Source: Planococcus citri
Taxonomy: Eukaryota > Arthropoda > Insecta > Hemiptera > Pseudococcidae
Assembly (NCBI RefSeq): GCF_950023065.1
Contig: NC_088678.1
Coordinates: 82,307,590-82,371,589 of the forward strand
Length of the DNA stretch: 64,000 bases
Direction of reading: 5' to 3'
Below, piece by piece: positions 11,776-21,104 of the stretch. Positions within the stretch are counted from its first letter, which is position 1; each line of letters starts with the position of its first letter. Under the pieces are notes generated by a model that saw only the letters and a program-made list of their open reading frames with translations, had not been told where the DNA came from and made no database searches. The position numbers and the translations under genes were made by a program.

Positions 11776-12140
11776 TGTTTTCTGACAGATTTATGTTTCT
11801 TACAATTCAGCCAACTTACATATTTACAATATTTCTGTACCAGTAAATTACAGAAACCAGACATTAATTGCTACTATTTCTGACAAAAATATGACATCTT
11901 GACGGATTTATTGACTCAAAATAGGGATGATTCAATAGAAATCAAGTAGCTAAATAATCAGAGCTATAAATTTGAGCTAAAAATGAGACTTTTATTACTC
12001 AAAGCGAAGAAATTTAGCGTGAGAAAGCACATAAAGCTTAATTCTCACGATCTTTTGTGGGAAAAGGACTACAATGAAGTTCCCACCAAACCTCCAGATT
12101 TCCACTTCTCTTTTTTGTCAAAATAGGCATCCAAAATCAC

Positions 12141-12170
12141 TATATAAGCTCAGACTATCCAAACAGTTCG
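12141..12170 (+). promoter_or_regulatory. Possible internal promoter before gag
   Basis: TATATAAG at 12141-12148 is followed about 23 bases later by an initiator-like ACAGTTCGATT (12163-12173), which is TATA-to-start spacing. The first gag ATG is at 12249. This could give a gag-pol RNA that skips the 4.1 kb leader. It rests on sequence match only. Confidence 0.35.
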
Positions 12171-12248
12171 ATTATTTTTTGTGTGACTTTTGCTCAAGTT
12201 GGACTTTCGCGTTGGACTTTCGTTCACACTTCATATTTTCGTGATTCT

Positions 12249-14153
12249 ATGAACACTCCTCCAGCTTTGAACACACGCAGTAGGGTGAGTAGAAAACCTT
12301 GTAAATTTTTTGAATTTCGTAAACGTGATCGGAAATCGGTTTTTAATAACATCAGTGAAATGGAACAGGAAAATAGCCAAAATTCCACTCACTCCGTCTT
12401 TAGTGATCATTCTCAGGCATATGCTAAAGAGCATGTATATGAGGATATGAGTGACTTACAAACCCCAAGTGACGAAGGGATAGGTACCCAACAGTACTCT
12501 CGCCCCTTTGAACCAGAACTTTTTAAAGATACTACCAATGAGCAAGTATTTGCAATTTTTCAAAAAACTTGGGACTGGAATGAAAAAATTGATGCCGAAG
12601 TAAAAAAGAATTTTGAAAATCAAAAAGATAAAATTCAAAATGCCACAACGGTAGCATGCGAGGCAAAGGGAATTGGAATTTATGTCAACTCTAAACTTGC
12701 TGATCTTGCAACCCAAGCTCATAACAACCTGAAAGAAGCAGGAACCTGGGTTGATGAATTGAAAGAAAAATTAAAATCTACTCGTGTTGCACTGATCGAA
12801 ACAAATAATGCCACAAAAGGAAATACTTTGGATTTGCAACGAATTTCTGAGACAATTGACAAAATTTGTCAAGAAACTAAAAAGCGTGACGAAGGTTGTG
12901 CTCAAATTGTCAAAGAAATTAATAACATCAAAGAGAAAATCCAATATACTCCCTCGGCAAGTGGCTCAAAAGTTAAATCTCTCGCGATTGATGCAGGATC
13001 TATAAAAAGTGCAGGTATTACTTTCACAGACGACCAACTGCACTTTCCGCATGAATTCTTAGACGAATTTGATGCGTATTTTTCGGAAACAAATGTAGCT
13101 GAAAGACATAAGATTCTGGCATTTAAAGGGGTGATTAATACAAAAACTCGTAAATCATTTCTTGAGACTGTACGAAACGTACGAAATTACCGCGAATTGA
13201 AAAATAAATTTCTGGACTTCTACTGGGATCGCAGAGCTCAAAATGAAGCAATGAAAGCTTGCAGATATGAGTTCAACTCTGCGGAAGACCTCAAAGATAT
13301 GGCGAATAAAATGGCCAGATGGGCGAAATCACTTCGAAATCATCGCCATAGAAGTGAGGATGAAATTATCGACATCCTGATAGGGAAAGCTCCAGAAAAT
13401 TACCAGACTAGACTAATGGAAGAGGGACAGTCTATGGATGATTTTCTTGAAAAATTGTCCAATTTGGCTAGAATTCAATACGATCCTGAAAATGAAGTAC
13501 CTGTTAGGTTTCAACGAAATTATAGACGTAAATTTGATGACCCTCCCGTACCCGCGCCTGTAAATAATTCGCGATACACTAATAAGGGCACACCTTCAAA
13601 TGAGCAGTTACTGGCAATTTATAATCTCATCTCGCAGAAGGGGATTCCGAAAAATTTTAATGAAAATTTCACCAACAATCGCCAGCCAGTTCAAAATGAA
13701 AAACCATTTACGTTCTCACCACCAACTTCGTCGAATCTTCCTGCAACGACTTATCCTCCGAAGGATAAGCCAGAACAGAAAACGATACTTCAAAACCCCA
13801 ATCAAGTAAAAAACCCAAATACGACTACTTCAAATCCAACACCCAAGCCATTTGGTATCGATAAAAATGGCAATTTGACAATTAACAGATTTAGACCAAA
13901 AACTCAATCTAACACACCCGCGGCTGCCGTACAAGCAGTAGAATTTGATCAAGATTTGGATGAATATGTTGTAAACCAACCACCCCCAGAAGATTTAAAT
14001 GATCAGGTGGCGACATGCAACATGTTGAACACAATCTTCGCAGATGCGCCGGAAGAGTTAGATTTACAAACGATCACCGCTGCCTTGCAATTAATGACAA
14101 CCACTCCCTCCGACGATGATGAAAGCTCTGCTTCGGGAAACGAAAGCCACTAG
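12249..14153 (+). CDS. gag: Gag polyprotein
   Basis: A 634-codon frame from the first ATG (12249) to TAG at 14151. The frame is open further upstream, but only non-ATG codons occur there. Residues about 70-240 are acidic and coiled-coil-like. Residues about 255-440 contain a capsid-like region: 'FPHEFLDEFDAYF', 'RHKILAFKGVI', 'FLDFYWDRRAQNEA', 'ILIGKAPENYQTRL'. This resembles the retrotransposon gag (capsid) family that forms virus-like particles. The remainder is Asn/Pro/Thr-rich and disordered. I see no CCHC zinc knuckle. A splice-donor-like AGG|GTGAGT falls exactly after codon 12 (12284/12285). The 3' end overlaps the pol frame, which lies in -1. Confidence 0.85.
   Translation: MNTPPALNTRSRVSRKPCKFFEFRKRDRKSVFNNISEMEQENSQNSTHSVFSDHSQAYAKEHVYEDMSDLQTPSDEGIGTQQYSRPFEPELFKDTTNEQVFAIFQKTWDWNEKIDAEVKKNFENQKDKIQNATTVACEAKGIGIYVNSKLADLATQAHNNLKEAGTWVDELKEKLKSTRVALIETNNATKGNTLDLQRISETIDKICQETKKRDEGCAQIVKEINNIKEKIQYTPSASGSKVKSLAIDAGSIKSAGITFTDDQLHFPHEFLDEFDAYFSETNVAERHKILAFKGVINTKTRKSFLETVRNVRNYRELKNKFLDFYWDRRAQNEAMKACRYEFNSAEDLKDMANKMARWAKSLRNHRHRSEDEIIDILIGKAPENYQTRLMEEGQSMDDFLEKLSNLARIQYDPENEVPVRFQRNYRRKFDDPPVPAPVNNSRYTNKGTPSNEQLLAIYNLISQKGIPKNFNENFTNNRQPVQNEKPFTFSPPTSSNLPATTYPPKDKPEQKTILQNPNQVKNPNTTTSNPTPKPFGIDKNGNLTINRFRPKTQSNTPAAAVQAVEFDQDLDEYVVNQPPPEDLNDQVATCNMLNTIFADAPEELDLQTITAALQLMTTTPSDDDESSASGNESH
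12281..12291 (+). promoter_or_regulatory. Candidate splice donor after gag codon 12
   Basis: TAGG|GTGAGTA matches the donor consensus, with the cut after 12284. It is in phase with the acceptor at 23132, so splicing would fuse the first 12 Gag codons to ORF3. This is the arrangement known for env mRNA of Rous sarcoma virus. Confidence 0.35.
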
Positions 14154-14193
14154 GTAGCCGAGGGGCAACTCCTAGTGCTTTCATAGCCCCCTC
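14135..14193 (+). promoter_or_regulatory. Programmed -1 frameshift signal (GGGAAAC plus H-type pseudoknot)
   Basis: G GGA AAC at 14135-14141 is a classical -1 slippery heptamer, correctly phased in the gag frame (X XXY YYZ). The pol frame is -1 to gag and open from 14123. After a 6-base spacer, CACTAGG (14148-14154) pairs with CCTAGTG (14171-14177). GAGGGG in the loop (14160-14165) pairs with CCCCTC (14188-14193), giving an H-type pseudoknot with loops of 5, 5 and 10 bases. The gag TAG (14151) lies inside stem 1. A longer alternative stem using GAAAGC/GCTTTC is also possible. Confidence 0.8.
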
Positions 14194-16311
14194 AGATTCA
14201 ATTTTGGAAAAATATATTTGGGTTGGTGATGGGTTGAGCCATTACATAGCGCGCGGCGAAGTAACGTTATCAAACCATTTACCTGACTATTTACGCGATC
14301 AATTAGCCCTCGAAGAATTACACCGTAGGTTACAGAGGGCTAATTTCCCGAAAAAATCTCACTTTATAGTCTCTGCAGGTCAGTTAGAATTCAATTTTTC
14401 GCGCAAACCATATCACATCATTGAAAAACAGCTACACAACATAACCGACTTATTATTCAACAAGGGTGCACAGAGCATAATCCTATTATTCCCTCTGGCA
14501 AAACCACGCGCACCAGATGAATTTGATATAAAATTGTCTCGTTATGTCGACTTTAAGAACATATATGTACGTGTAGCTAACAATCCTAAGATAAAATTCT
14601 TACGTATACCAGCTATGAGCTTTTTGGAAACAGAAATTATTCATAGTCAGGGTAAACAATACACCAGACCCAGAGTTGGTGCACGCAAAGAATTATTGCC
14701 AATAGAACAAAAATTCCACTATGTCTCTGCAATAAAACGATATTTTCCCTCCATCACGGAATACCGTGATGTCCGCAATTTACTCATCTCAGAGATAGCA
14801 CGAATCGAATCATTCAAAGAAAGAATGGCAACACTTCCCATTCAAGCAGAAGTAGAATACTTGGGAAGCGACACCAATGAAAACACAACAGAAGCTCCAA
14901 TTTATCAAATTTTAACGCTCAAAAACTCAGATTTAGGCAATAGACTCAAACCAGAAAGAAAAATTAAGAACGCGATTCGCAATCTCTATAACGACCCTGC
15001 AATTCTATCAGATTCACCAACAGCTATGAGTCTGGGTGAAATACTAGTCGCAAAAATCAATGAACAACGATTCCATAAAAAGAGCAATAAAAAGAAAAAA
15101 CAAAATATCGAGTTCATTGATGCGATAGACAACACTTCATTCAATAATAATGAGCCTGACCCAGTAACCTCTTCACAACTTGTGACTCAGAAAACTAATG
15201 ACCCTGCGTGTGTCATACCAGTCACAATCGGTGCAAGAAAGGTTGCGTTACAACTCGATACAGGGGCACTTCCGAATGTGCTCTCTCGTTTAATGGTCAA
15301 AACATTCCTTGAAAAGGCTCCAAATTGGGTGAAGTTCATCAAACTCAAAAAACAAGTCCAACTCAGATTGGCTAATAATTCGTTAATTCCATCTGCGCCA
15401 CATATCATTGAACTTCAAATGATACTTGGGAACGAAATGATAAAGGTGCCATTTTACATCATTGACGCACCAGGTCAGACATTTATTTTGGGCAGAATTA
15501 CAATGAATTACTTAAAAATGAAATTGAATGTCCCCAAACGACTCGTAAAATGTAGACCAGAATTTTGCGAAAAATTCACAATACCGTTCATGCACACTGA
15601 TGAATTTCAAAGTGCATTGATGGTATTCGCGTTGGTTACTAACGAACAAGAATATGAAACATTTTCCGAAGATATATCTGACACCTACTATACTATCACA
15701 GAACAAGAAATCTTTGAAGAGCGTAGATTGGCTCAACGTACTTTTAAAGAGAATTTACGAGCTGATCTAAATATGGCTCTTGAAAATGGATCAATTACAT
15801 TTCAACAAGCGATCCGAGGGTTTGATAGACTACAACATTTTGCCGATATTTTTGACCTCAACCCTGGTAAATACACCGGAGAGCAGGTTAAATTCACGTT
15901 TCAAGAAGGAAACACACACCTACAACCATGGAGAGGAGAAAAATTTCGACCTAGCAAAAAATTATTGCCTGCCTTACGCAAAGCAATAACTAAAATGCTC
16001 GCTCTCGGCATCATTAAATATTCACACTCATGCTACATTAACACCTTAGCACCTGTAGTTAAGAAAAATGGAGATATTCGTTTATGTCTAGACGCTGATG
16101 AACTCAATAAATTTCTAGTCAATGTCTTAACTGAGCCAAATACAATCGCAAGCATGCTCTATGACAATGCTGGCGACAAGTTCTTCTGCACCCTCGACTT
16201 CACCGCAGGGTTTTGGCAACTTGAACTTGATTTGGAATCACGTAAATTCACTGCTTTTCAAGTTGAAGGGCAGGTGTACGAATTCACCAGGCTACCTTAT
16301 GGGCTCAAAAT
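14139..16311 (+). CDS. pol: Pol, first part: SGNH-like domain, protease, N-terminal reverse transcriptase
   Basis: Expressed by -1 frameshift; there is no ATG near the beginning (the frame is open from 14123). Numbering from 14204, residues 1-170 have an SGNH/GDSL-like pattern: 'WVGDGLSHYI' where GDS is expected, 'HFIVSAGQLEF', 'SIILLFPLAKP' and a late helix. A similar fold pattern is seen in ORF3. An aspartic protease follows, with LDTGA at 15254-15268 (catalytic Asp codon 15257) and 'FILGR' further on. RT follows: 'RLCLDADELNKF', then 'CTLDFTAGFWQLEL' (first catalytic Asp at 16196) and 'FTRLPYGLK'. At 16304-16311 the frame meets the target duplication of a MITE and then runs out into it. 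The reading frame resumes in phase at 16686. Confidence 0.88.
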
Positions 16312-16685
16312 TAGTGTTGGGCAAATTCGCGAATATTCTTTTTTTGCTTGCGCATGCGCAAGAATATGCGCAGATTCTTGCGCATATTCCGCAGATTCTT
16401 TTCAAAAAATTAGAACATTATTGCTTAGTTTAGAGATAATCGGAAACTTTCCAAATTTCCATTGAAAAGGTTTCAAATTATTAAGGAAAATTGGAAATTT
16501 ATAAAGAAAAGTTGATGTAAAACTTGTAAATTGTGGAAAATTGTAGAAAAATCTTCAAATTTTTTGAAAAAAGTCATGATTTTTATTTTTTTGAGAGAAT
16601 ATTCTCCAAGCATTTGAGAATATTCGCGAATATTCGCGAATATTCTCAGATTATGCGCATTGAGAATATTCTCAGGCCAACACTA
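16312..16685 (+). mobile_element. hAT-like MITE inserted in pol
   Basis: A 374 bp AT-rich noncoding element with terminal inverted repeats TAGTGTTGG (16312-16320) and CCAACACTA (16677-16685). It is flanked by a perfect 8 bp duplication CTCAAAAT (16304-16311 and 16686-16693). An 8 bp duplication and a TAGNGTTG-like end fit the hAT superfamily. Subterminal parts are rich in GCGCAT and GAATATTC motifs. The pol frame is in the same register on both sides, so the host gene was intact when hit. Confidence 0.9.
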
Positions 16686-19600
16686 CTCAAAATCTCATCA
16701 GGTGAGTTCGTACACATGATTAATCAAATCATTGAAAATGAGGACGGAATTACAAAATACGTCGACGACATAAAAATATCAGGAACAACTTTTGAGGAAA
16801 CTATCAAAAGACTCGAAAAAGTCTTTCACCTCATAAGAGAGCACGGTCTGAAGCTAAATCCAACAAAAACTCAATTCTTCAAAAATTGCGCTGATCATCT
16901 TGGTTTCGTAATTTCGGATAAAGGGATTGGAAAACAAAGTGAAAAAATTAGAAAATTAGAGGAATTTGAAAAGAAACACACTAAACGAGGAAAATTCTCT
17001 CTATCCAAAAAGAACGACATTTTGGCTTTAGTTGGCAATACCGGCCTCTACAGGGATTTCATTCCTGAATATTCCCAAATTGTAAACCCTATCTACCATC
17101 TTACAAAAGGTGATGTACCTGTCGAATGGACAGAAAAACAACATGAAGCCTTTGAGACCTTGAAAGCTGAATTCAAGAAGGACTTCAAACTACAACAAGC
17201 TCCAAAGGAAGGTGATCTGTTCTTAGACACGCAACTCTCTGATGACTCGATGAACGGAGTACTATTTTATATGGTCGAGAATGACAAACGAATCATCATG
17301 TTCATCTCGATAGCATTCAAAGATCATCAGAAAAACTTTACCTTGTTTGACCGAGAAATTATGTGTTTGGTGAAATGTGTTCAGAAACTTCAAATGTGGT
17401 TACATGGACGACGAGTCCATGTGAGATCGAACCTTTTACCAATCATCAACCGATTTCGAGAAATTGCTCAGACCCACCGAAAGGCGGCTCACTGGGTAAC
17501 CGTTCTAAATTGTTACGATATTATTTATGATATGAATTTTTCAAACAAGGCCCTTTACAAAATAAAGGCACCTGAGTTAGAAGTTCACAATGTTGAAATT
17601 CCGGATGACTCAGATCCAACAGAATTGGAACCATTTGAACCTCAAACTGAGCCATCTGAACCTCAATTACAAGAATTTGAGACAGGAATCTCACCCCTGG
17701 AAGTCAAATTTCTTGCTGAAAACATTCCTGAACTTCATAAACGTCTCAGAAACATCTCATCATATCAGCAGACAGACACGACGTGTAAGAAACTTATTGA
17801 AATTCTTGAGGAAAGTATCCCGGCGAATAATAAAAAGCAAAGAGATGCTCAGAAAAACAAACTTTCGAAATTTGAAATATTCAAAAACATCAAAGGGGAG
17901 AAAATTCTCATGAAAAAATTAGAAAACGGTTCAAAAGTGCCCTGCTTGCCTAATGAGCTTTTCTATGACACTGTTGATTACCTACATTGCGTATATGGCC
18001 ATGTAGGATCTACCAAACTCGACGTAATATTTCGCAGAATATTTTATCACAACAATTCATTGGCGTATATTCGCGAAATTTGCAACGTATGTATTGTCTG
18101 TAAGGTCAATAAGAACTACGCAAATCATAAGACTATTGAATATGCACACATTGAAGCATACGCACTCGGAGATGTTCTATCAGTCGATTTGCTTGGACCT
18201 TTACCTGCAATGAAAAATGACCCAAAATACCTCATGGTTACAAAAGATGTTTTCACAAATCGAACATGGCTACGAACACTCTACAATATCAAGAAAAAGT
18301 CAATCTGTCAACAAATGGCTACGGTGATTTTTGAGATTGAAAGCCACAAGGTGAACATCAAGAAAATAATAACAGACAATGGCTCACAATTCATCTCCAG
18401 TTCTTGGTACAATTTACTCGAAGAACACCAAATTCAAGCGGCTCACACCAGTACATACAATCCACAATCTTCATCTGTGGAAAGGACGATGCGCTGGATT
18501 GGAGACAAACTACGAGTAAAAATCAATAAGAACCACAATCCTTACCGTTCACATCTTGGATGGCAAGATATCATCTCTGAAATTGAGGATGAATTGAACA
18601 ATACACCAACTTCATTTGGATTTAAACCCAATGAAGCCTGGGGCATCGCAGATGTTATTGGATTACAAATACCCCAGACGTGTGTAAAGTTCAACTTCAG
18701 GAAAGAACTCATCAAAATTCATGAGAAAATGATCAAACGCGAAATTCCATCTGTCTCGACTGAAAAATGTCTCGAGGAAACGTTAAATCCCGATATTGAC
18801 TTGATATTTGACACAGATGGTTACGTCCGTGTTACAGCGGATGGAGCCTGTTCAAAAAACGGTGACGCGAATGCAATTGCTGGAATAGGTATTTGTTTTG
18901 CGCCAGACTCAATCTTGAATATCTCAGAACGTATAACAAGCACTCAATACCCAATTTCGAATAATCTTGCTGAATTAATTGCAATCCGTACCGCTTTGCA
19001 AGTACTTAAAGAAAATGACATCCAAAAAGTAAAATTATTGAGTGACTCGAATTACGCAATAAAAGCACTCAACAATACCTGTTCGTTATGGCAAACCAAC
19101 AACTGGAAAAATTCGCGAAATAAACCAATACACCATGAACATCTATTTAAGGAAATTCTCGAACTTCGTAAAGAGTTCGAAAAAGTCGAATTCATCCATG
19201 TTTTTGCAAGAAAACATGAATTTACCAACATTATCGCTGACTCATTGGCTAAAAAGGCTGTCTATACTATCGAGCAAGATACCCAAAAGATAAATGAAAT
19301 GACCCCCCGTCAATTAGTTGAGACTTTTATTCGAGAGAAAAGAAGGCTGAAGAAAATAGAAGAAGAGTACGCCTTCAATAAAAGTCACCCCGACCCAACA
19401 TTTTTCAAAAAAGGAGATTGGGTCTTAATGGCCAATCACAAGCAATCATCTTTTGCCAAACAGACCTCCGGCAAATTATATGAAAAGAAAACTGGACCAT
19501 ACATCGTTGTCCAAAGAAATGGCCATAACTGCTATCTTTTGGAACCAACTGATGACGATGAAATTAACAGAGTAGCAAACATTCGCCAATTGACTCTTTT

Positions 19601-20459
19601 TATTACAAAAGAGAACTTAGAAAAGTTGAGAAGCGAAGTTTGCCTTAAATCTAGCATTGACTCTCGCTCATTAGAGCAAAGAATCAAAGAATTTCTTACT
19701 GACTATCGAAATGAATCTGAAATCGACAGCGAAGATGATGAACTATACCTCGATTCAGATCAGGAAGATGACACTGAAATTGTAATCAGTAAGAAAGATT
19801 TTCGAAAAGCGTCTCAAGTGATCCTACAAGAAGTAGCAAAAACAGCTCGTGAAAAACGTGCTGAAGCACGAAATAAACGACCTGAAAAAGCGCAAGCTAC
19901 AACACATGCGTCTCAAGACTCAATTCTTTCGCAATCCCAACCCTCTACTTCAGGGGCACAGGACGAACCCCCTATCGTAATAAAAAGAGCAAGAGGTCGT
20001 CCACGTAAAAATAGGGCAATTGAATTTTCGTCTCAAGAGACTATTTCGACAATCGATGATAGCCAAGACAGTCAGGATAGCCAAGATTCTGAGGATGAAA
20101 TATTTTTGGATGCTCCTATGACGCTCCAAAATTCACCTGATAATGACCTCTCCAATGCTCAAAACCCATTGGACACCCCACCTGACTCTGTAATTCCAGA
20201 ATCGCGACCTAGCGAAACTTCAAACGTTCCTAGGGCAGGGGCAAGTGCTCAAAGGCCTACCTCATTACCAACTAGGACACGATCTGAACGAGTTCTCGCT
20301 AGATTACGGACGAAACCAGCGACACACTGGAAAAAACAGCTCGAGACAAAATTCCTAAATTACGTATCTGATAGCGATCAAGAGCCTATTGCTCGTTTTT
20401 ATGAGATGGTTCCTGATGAAAAATCAGACGATGAAGGAAACCAACCATGGAAAACCTAA
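16686..20459 (+). CDS. pol: Pol, second part: RT, degenerate RNase H, integrase with embedded second RNase H, AT-hook tail
   Basis: Continues pol in the same register; upstream codons back to 16533 belong to the MITE. RT active site YVDD at 16758-16769. The gypsy-type RNase H (17200-17435) keeps Asp (17226) and Glu (17355), but the usual third Asp (TDH) reads RSN (17424-17432). The integrase zinc module is HHCC (about 17980-18105). The DDE core has Asp 18186, Asp 18375 (TDNGSQF) and Glu 18480, 34 residues apart. Next comes a complete RNase HI: TADGAC (Asp 18840), NLAEL (Glu 18972), LSDSNY (Asp 19044), HVFARKHE (His 19197) and ADSLAKKA (Asp 19239). The integrase GPY/F module follows (GPY at 19494-19502; 'NRVANIRQLTLF'). 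The last 290 residues are acidic and Ser-rich with an AT-hook RGRPRK (19992-20009). The product reverse-transcribes and integrates element RNA. Confidence 0.92.
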   Translation, partial: LKISSGEFVHMINQIIENEDGITKYVDDIKISGTTFEETIKRLEKVFHLIREHGLKLNPTKTQFFKNCADHLGFVISDKGIGKQSEKIRKLEEFEKKHTKRGKFSLSKKNDILALVGNTGLYRDFIPEYSQIVNPIYHLTKGDVPVEWTEKQHEAFETLKAEFKKDFKLQQAPKEGDLFLDTQLSDDSMNGVLFYMVENDKRIIMFISIAFKDHQKNFTLFDREIMCLVKCVQKLQMWLHGRRVHVRSNLLPIINRFREIAQTHRKAAHWVTVLNCYDIIYDMNFSNKALYKIKAPELEVHNVEIPDDSDPTELEPFEPQTEPSEPQLQEFETGISPLEVKFLAENIPELHKRLRNISSYQQTDTTCKKLIEILEESIPANNKKQRDAQKNKLSKFEIFKNIKGEKILMKKLENGSKVPCLPNELFYDTVDYLHCVYGHVGSTKLDVIFRRIFYHNNSLAYIREICNVCIVCKVNKNYANHKTIEYAHIEAYALGDVLSVDLLGPLPAMKNDPKYLMVTKDVFTNRTWLRTLYNIKKKSICQQMATVIFEIESHKVNIKKIITDNGSQFISSSWYNLLEEHQIQAAHTSTYNPQSSSVERTMRWIGDKLRVKINKNHNPYRSHLGWQDIISEIEDELNNTPTSFGFKPNEAWGIADVIGLQIPQTCVKFNFRKELIKIHEKMIKREIPSVSTEKCLEETLNPDIDLIFDTDGYVRVTADGACSKNGDANAIAGIGICFAPDSILNISERITSTQYPISNNLAELIAIRTALQVLKENDIQKVKLLSDSNYAIKALNNTCSLWQTNNWKNSRNKPIHHEHLFKEILELRKEFEKVEFIHVFARKHEFTNIIADSLAKKAVYTIEQDTQKINEMTPRQLVETFIREKRRLKKIEEEYAFNKSHPDPTFFKKGDWVLMANHKQSSFAKQTSGKLYEKKTGPYIVVQRNGHNCYLLEPTDDDEINRVANIRQLTLFITKENLEKLRSEVCLKSSIDSRSLEQRIKEFLTDYRNESEIDSEDDELYLDSDQEDDTEIVISKKDFRKASQVILQEVAKTAREKRAEARNKRPEKAQATTHASQDSILSQSQPSTSGAQDEPPIVIKRARGRPRKNRAIEFSSQETISTIDDSQDSQDSQDSEDEIFLDAPMTLQNSPDNDLSNAQNPLDTPPDSVIPESRPSETSNVPRAGASAQRPTSLPTRTRSERVLARLRTKPATHWKKQLETKFLNYVSDSDQEPIARFYEMVPDEKSDDEGNQPWKT

Positions 20460-20498
20460 TGCTTTGCAGAAAATCCACCACTTTTATCGTTGTGAATT
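20460..20498 (+). other. Start of the pol-ORF3 intergenic region
   Basis: Short spacer between the pol stop codon and the first structured hairpin. Confidence 0.4.
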
Positions 20499-20545
20499 GA
20501 AAGATGTACAAAAATTCCCCTATCATATGTCCTGCTACATCTTTC
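20499..20545 (+). ncRNA. Structured RNA hairpin 1 of 4
   Basis: GAAAGATGTA pairs perfectly with TACATCTTTC (10 bp) around a 27-base loop. The loop runs 'caaaaattcccc', then 'tatcatatgtcctgc'. The second half of the loop is shared by all four hairpins, whereas the stem sequence differs. Confidence 0.75.
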
Positions 20546-20572
20546 CACCTCAACAACAACCACTCATTAAGA

Positions 20573-20623
20573 CTGAAAAGTGTACAAAAACCCCAAGATC
20601 ATATGTCCTGATACACTTTTCAG
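20573..20623 (+). ncRNA. Structured RNA hairpin 2 of 4
   Basis: CTGAAAAGTGTA pairs perfectly with TACACTTTTCAG (12 bp), again around a 27-base loop: 'caaaaacccc', 'aagatcatatgtcctga'. Relative to hairpin 1 several stem pairs changed on both sides. Confidence 0.78.
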
Positions 20624-20893
20624 CCATAACAAAAATTCAAAAGATAAAAAATAATCTCACCAATAGCTAATCATCGCAATTAAAAATTCGCAAAATCACA
20701 AGATCTAGGTCTTGTTACATTTCTTAATCACCCATATTTTTTTTTTGTTTGTTTTAATCACAACACACACCCAACAAGCAAAGCATTAAGAACAAGTCGG
20801 TGTAAATATTTTTTTTTTGAGTCTTATAACCCCTTCTACTATCCTATTATGGCATGTATACTTTTACAGATAGAAAATTACAACCTAAAATTG
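20624..20893 (+). other. Spacer between hairpins 2 and 3
   Basis: Noncoding. A small palindromic hairpin ACAAGA-TCTAGG-TCTTGT lies at about 20699-20716, and a related palindrome ACCTAGATCTAGGT lies near 21645. Confidence 0.4.
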
Positions 20894-20945
20894 CTTGGAA
20901 GTACACCAAAAAATACCTTATCATATGTCCTCGTGCATTTCCAAG
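20894..20945 (+). ncRNA. Structured RNA hairpin 3 of 4
   Basis: CTTGGAAGTACAC pairs with GTGCATTTCCAAG (13 positions: 11 Watson-Crick pairs, one G-U and one A-C mismatch). The 26-base loop ends 'tatcatatgtcctc'. Confidence 0.72.
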
Positions 20946-21104
20946 TGAAAACATCTTCTTTTCCTCTAAATTCAAAATTATATTCGATCATTAATTCATT
21001 TTCGTCCTCAGTACTTTGTCTATAAGTAAGTATTCTAAGACACTTACCAAGAACGATGTTTTTAACTCGTAATTCCGACCCTAAGTAAAATACAATCTTA
21101 CATC

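Noticed and set aside
12183..12248. Upstream extension of gag before the first ATG
   Set aside because: It begins at GTG within the putative initiator region; the first ATG is at 12249 and nothing supports non-ATG initiation.
16533..16685. Pol part 2 taken to start at 16533
   Set aside because: Those codons belong to the hAT-like MITE; coding similarity begins at the target duplication (16686).
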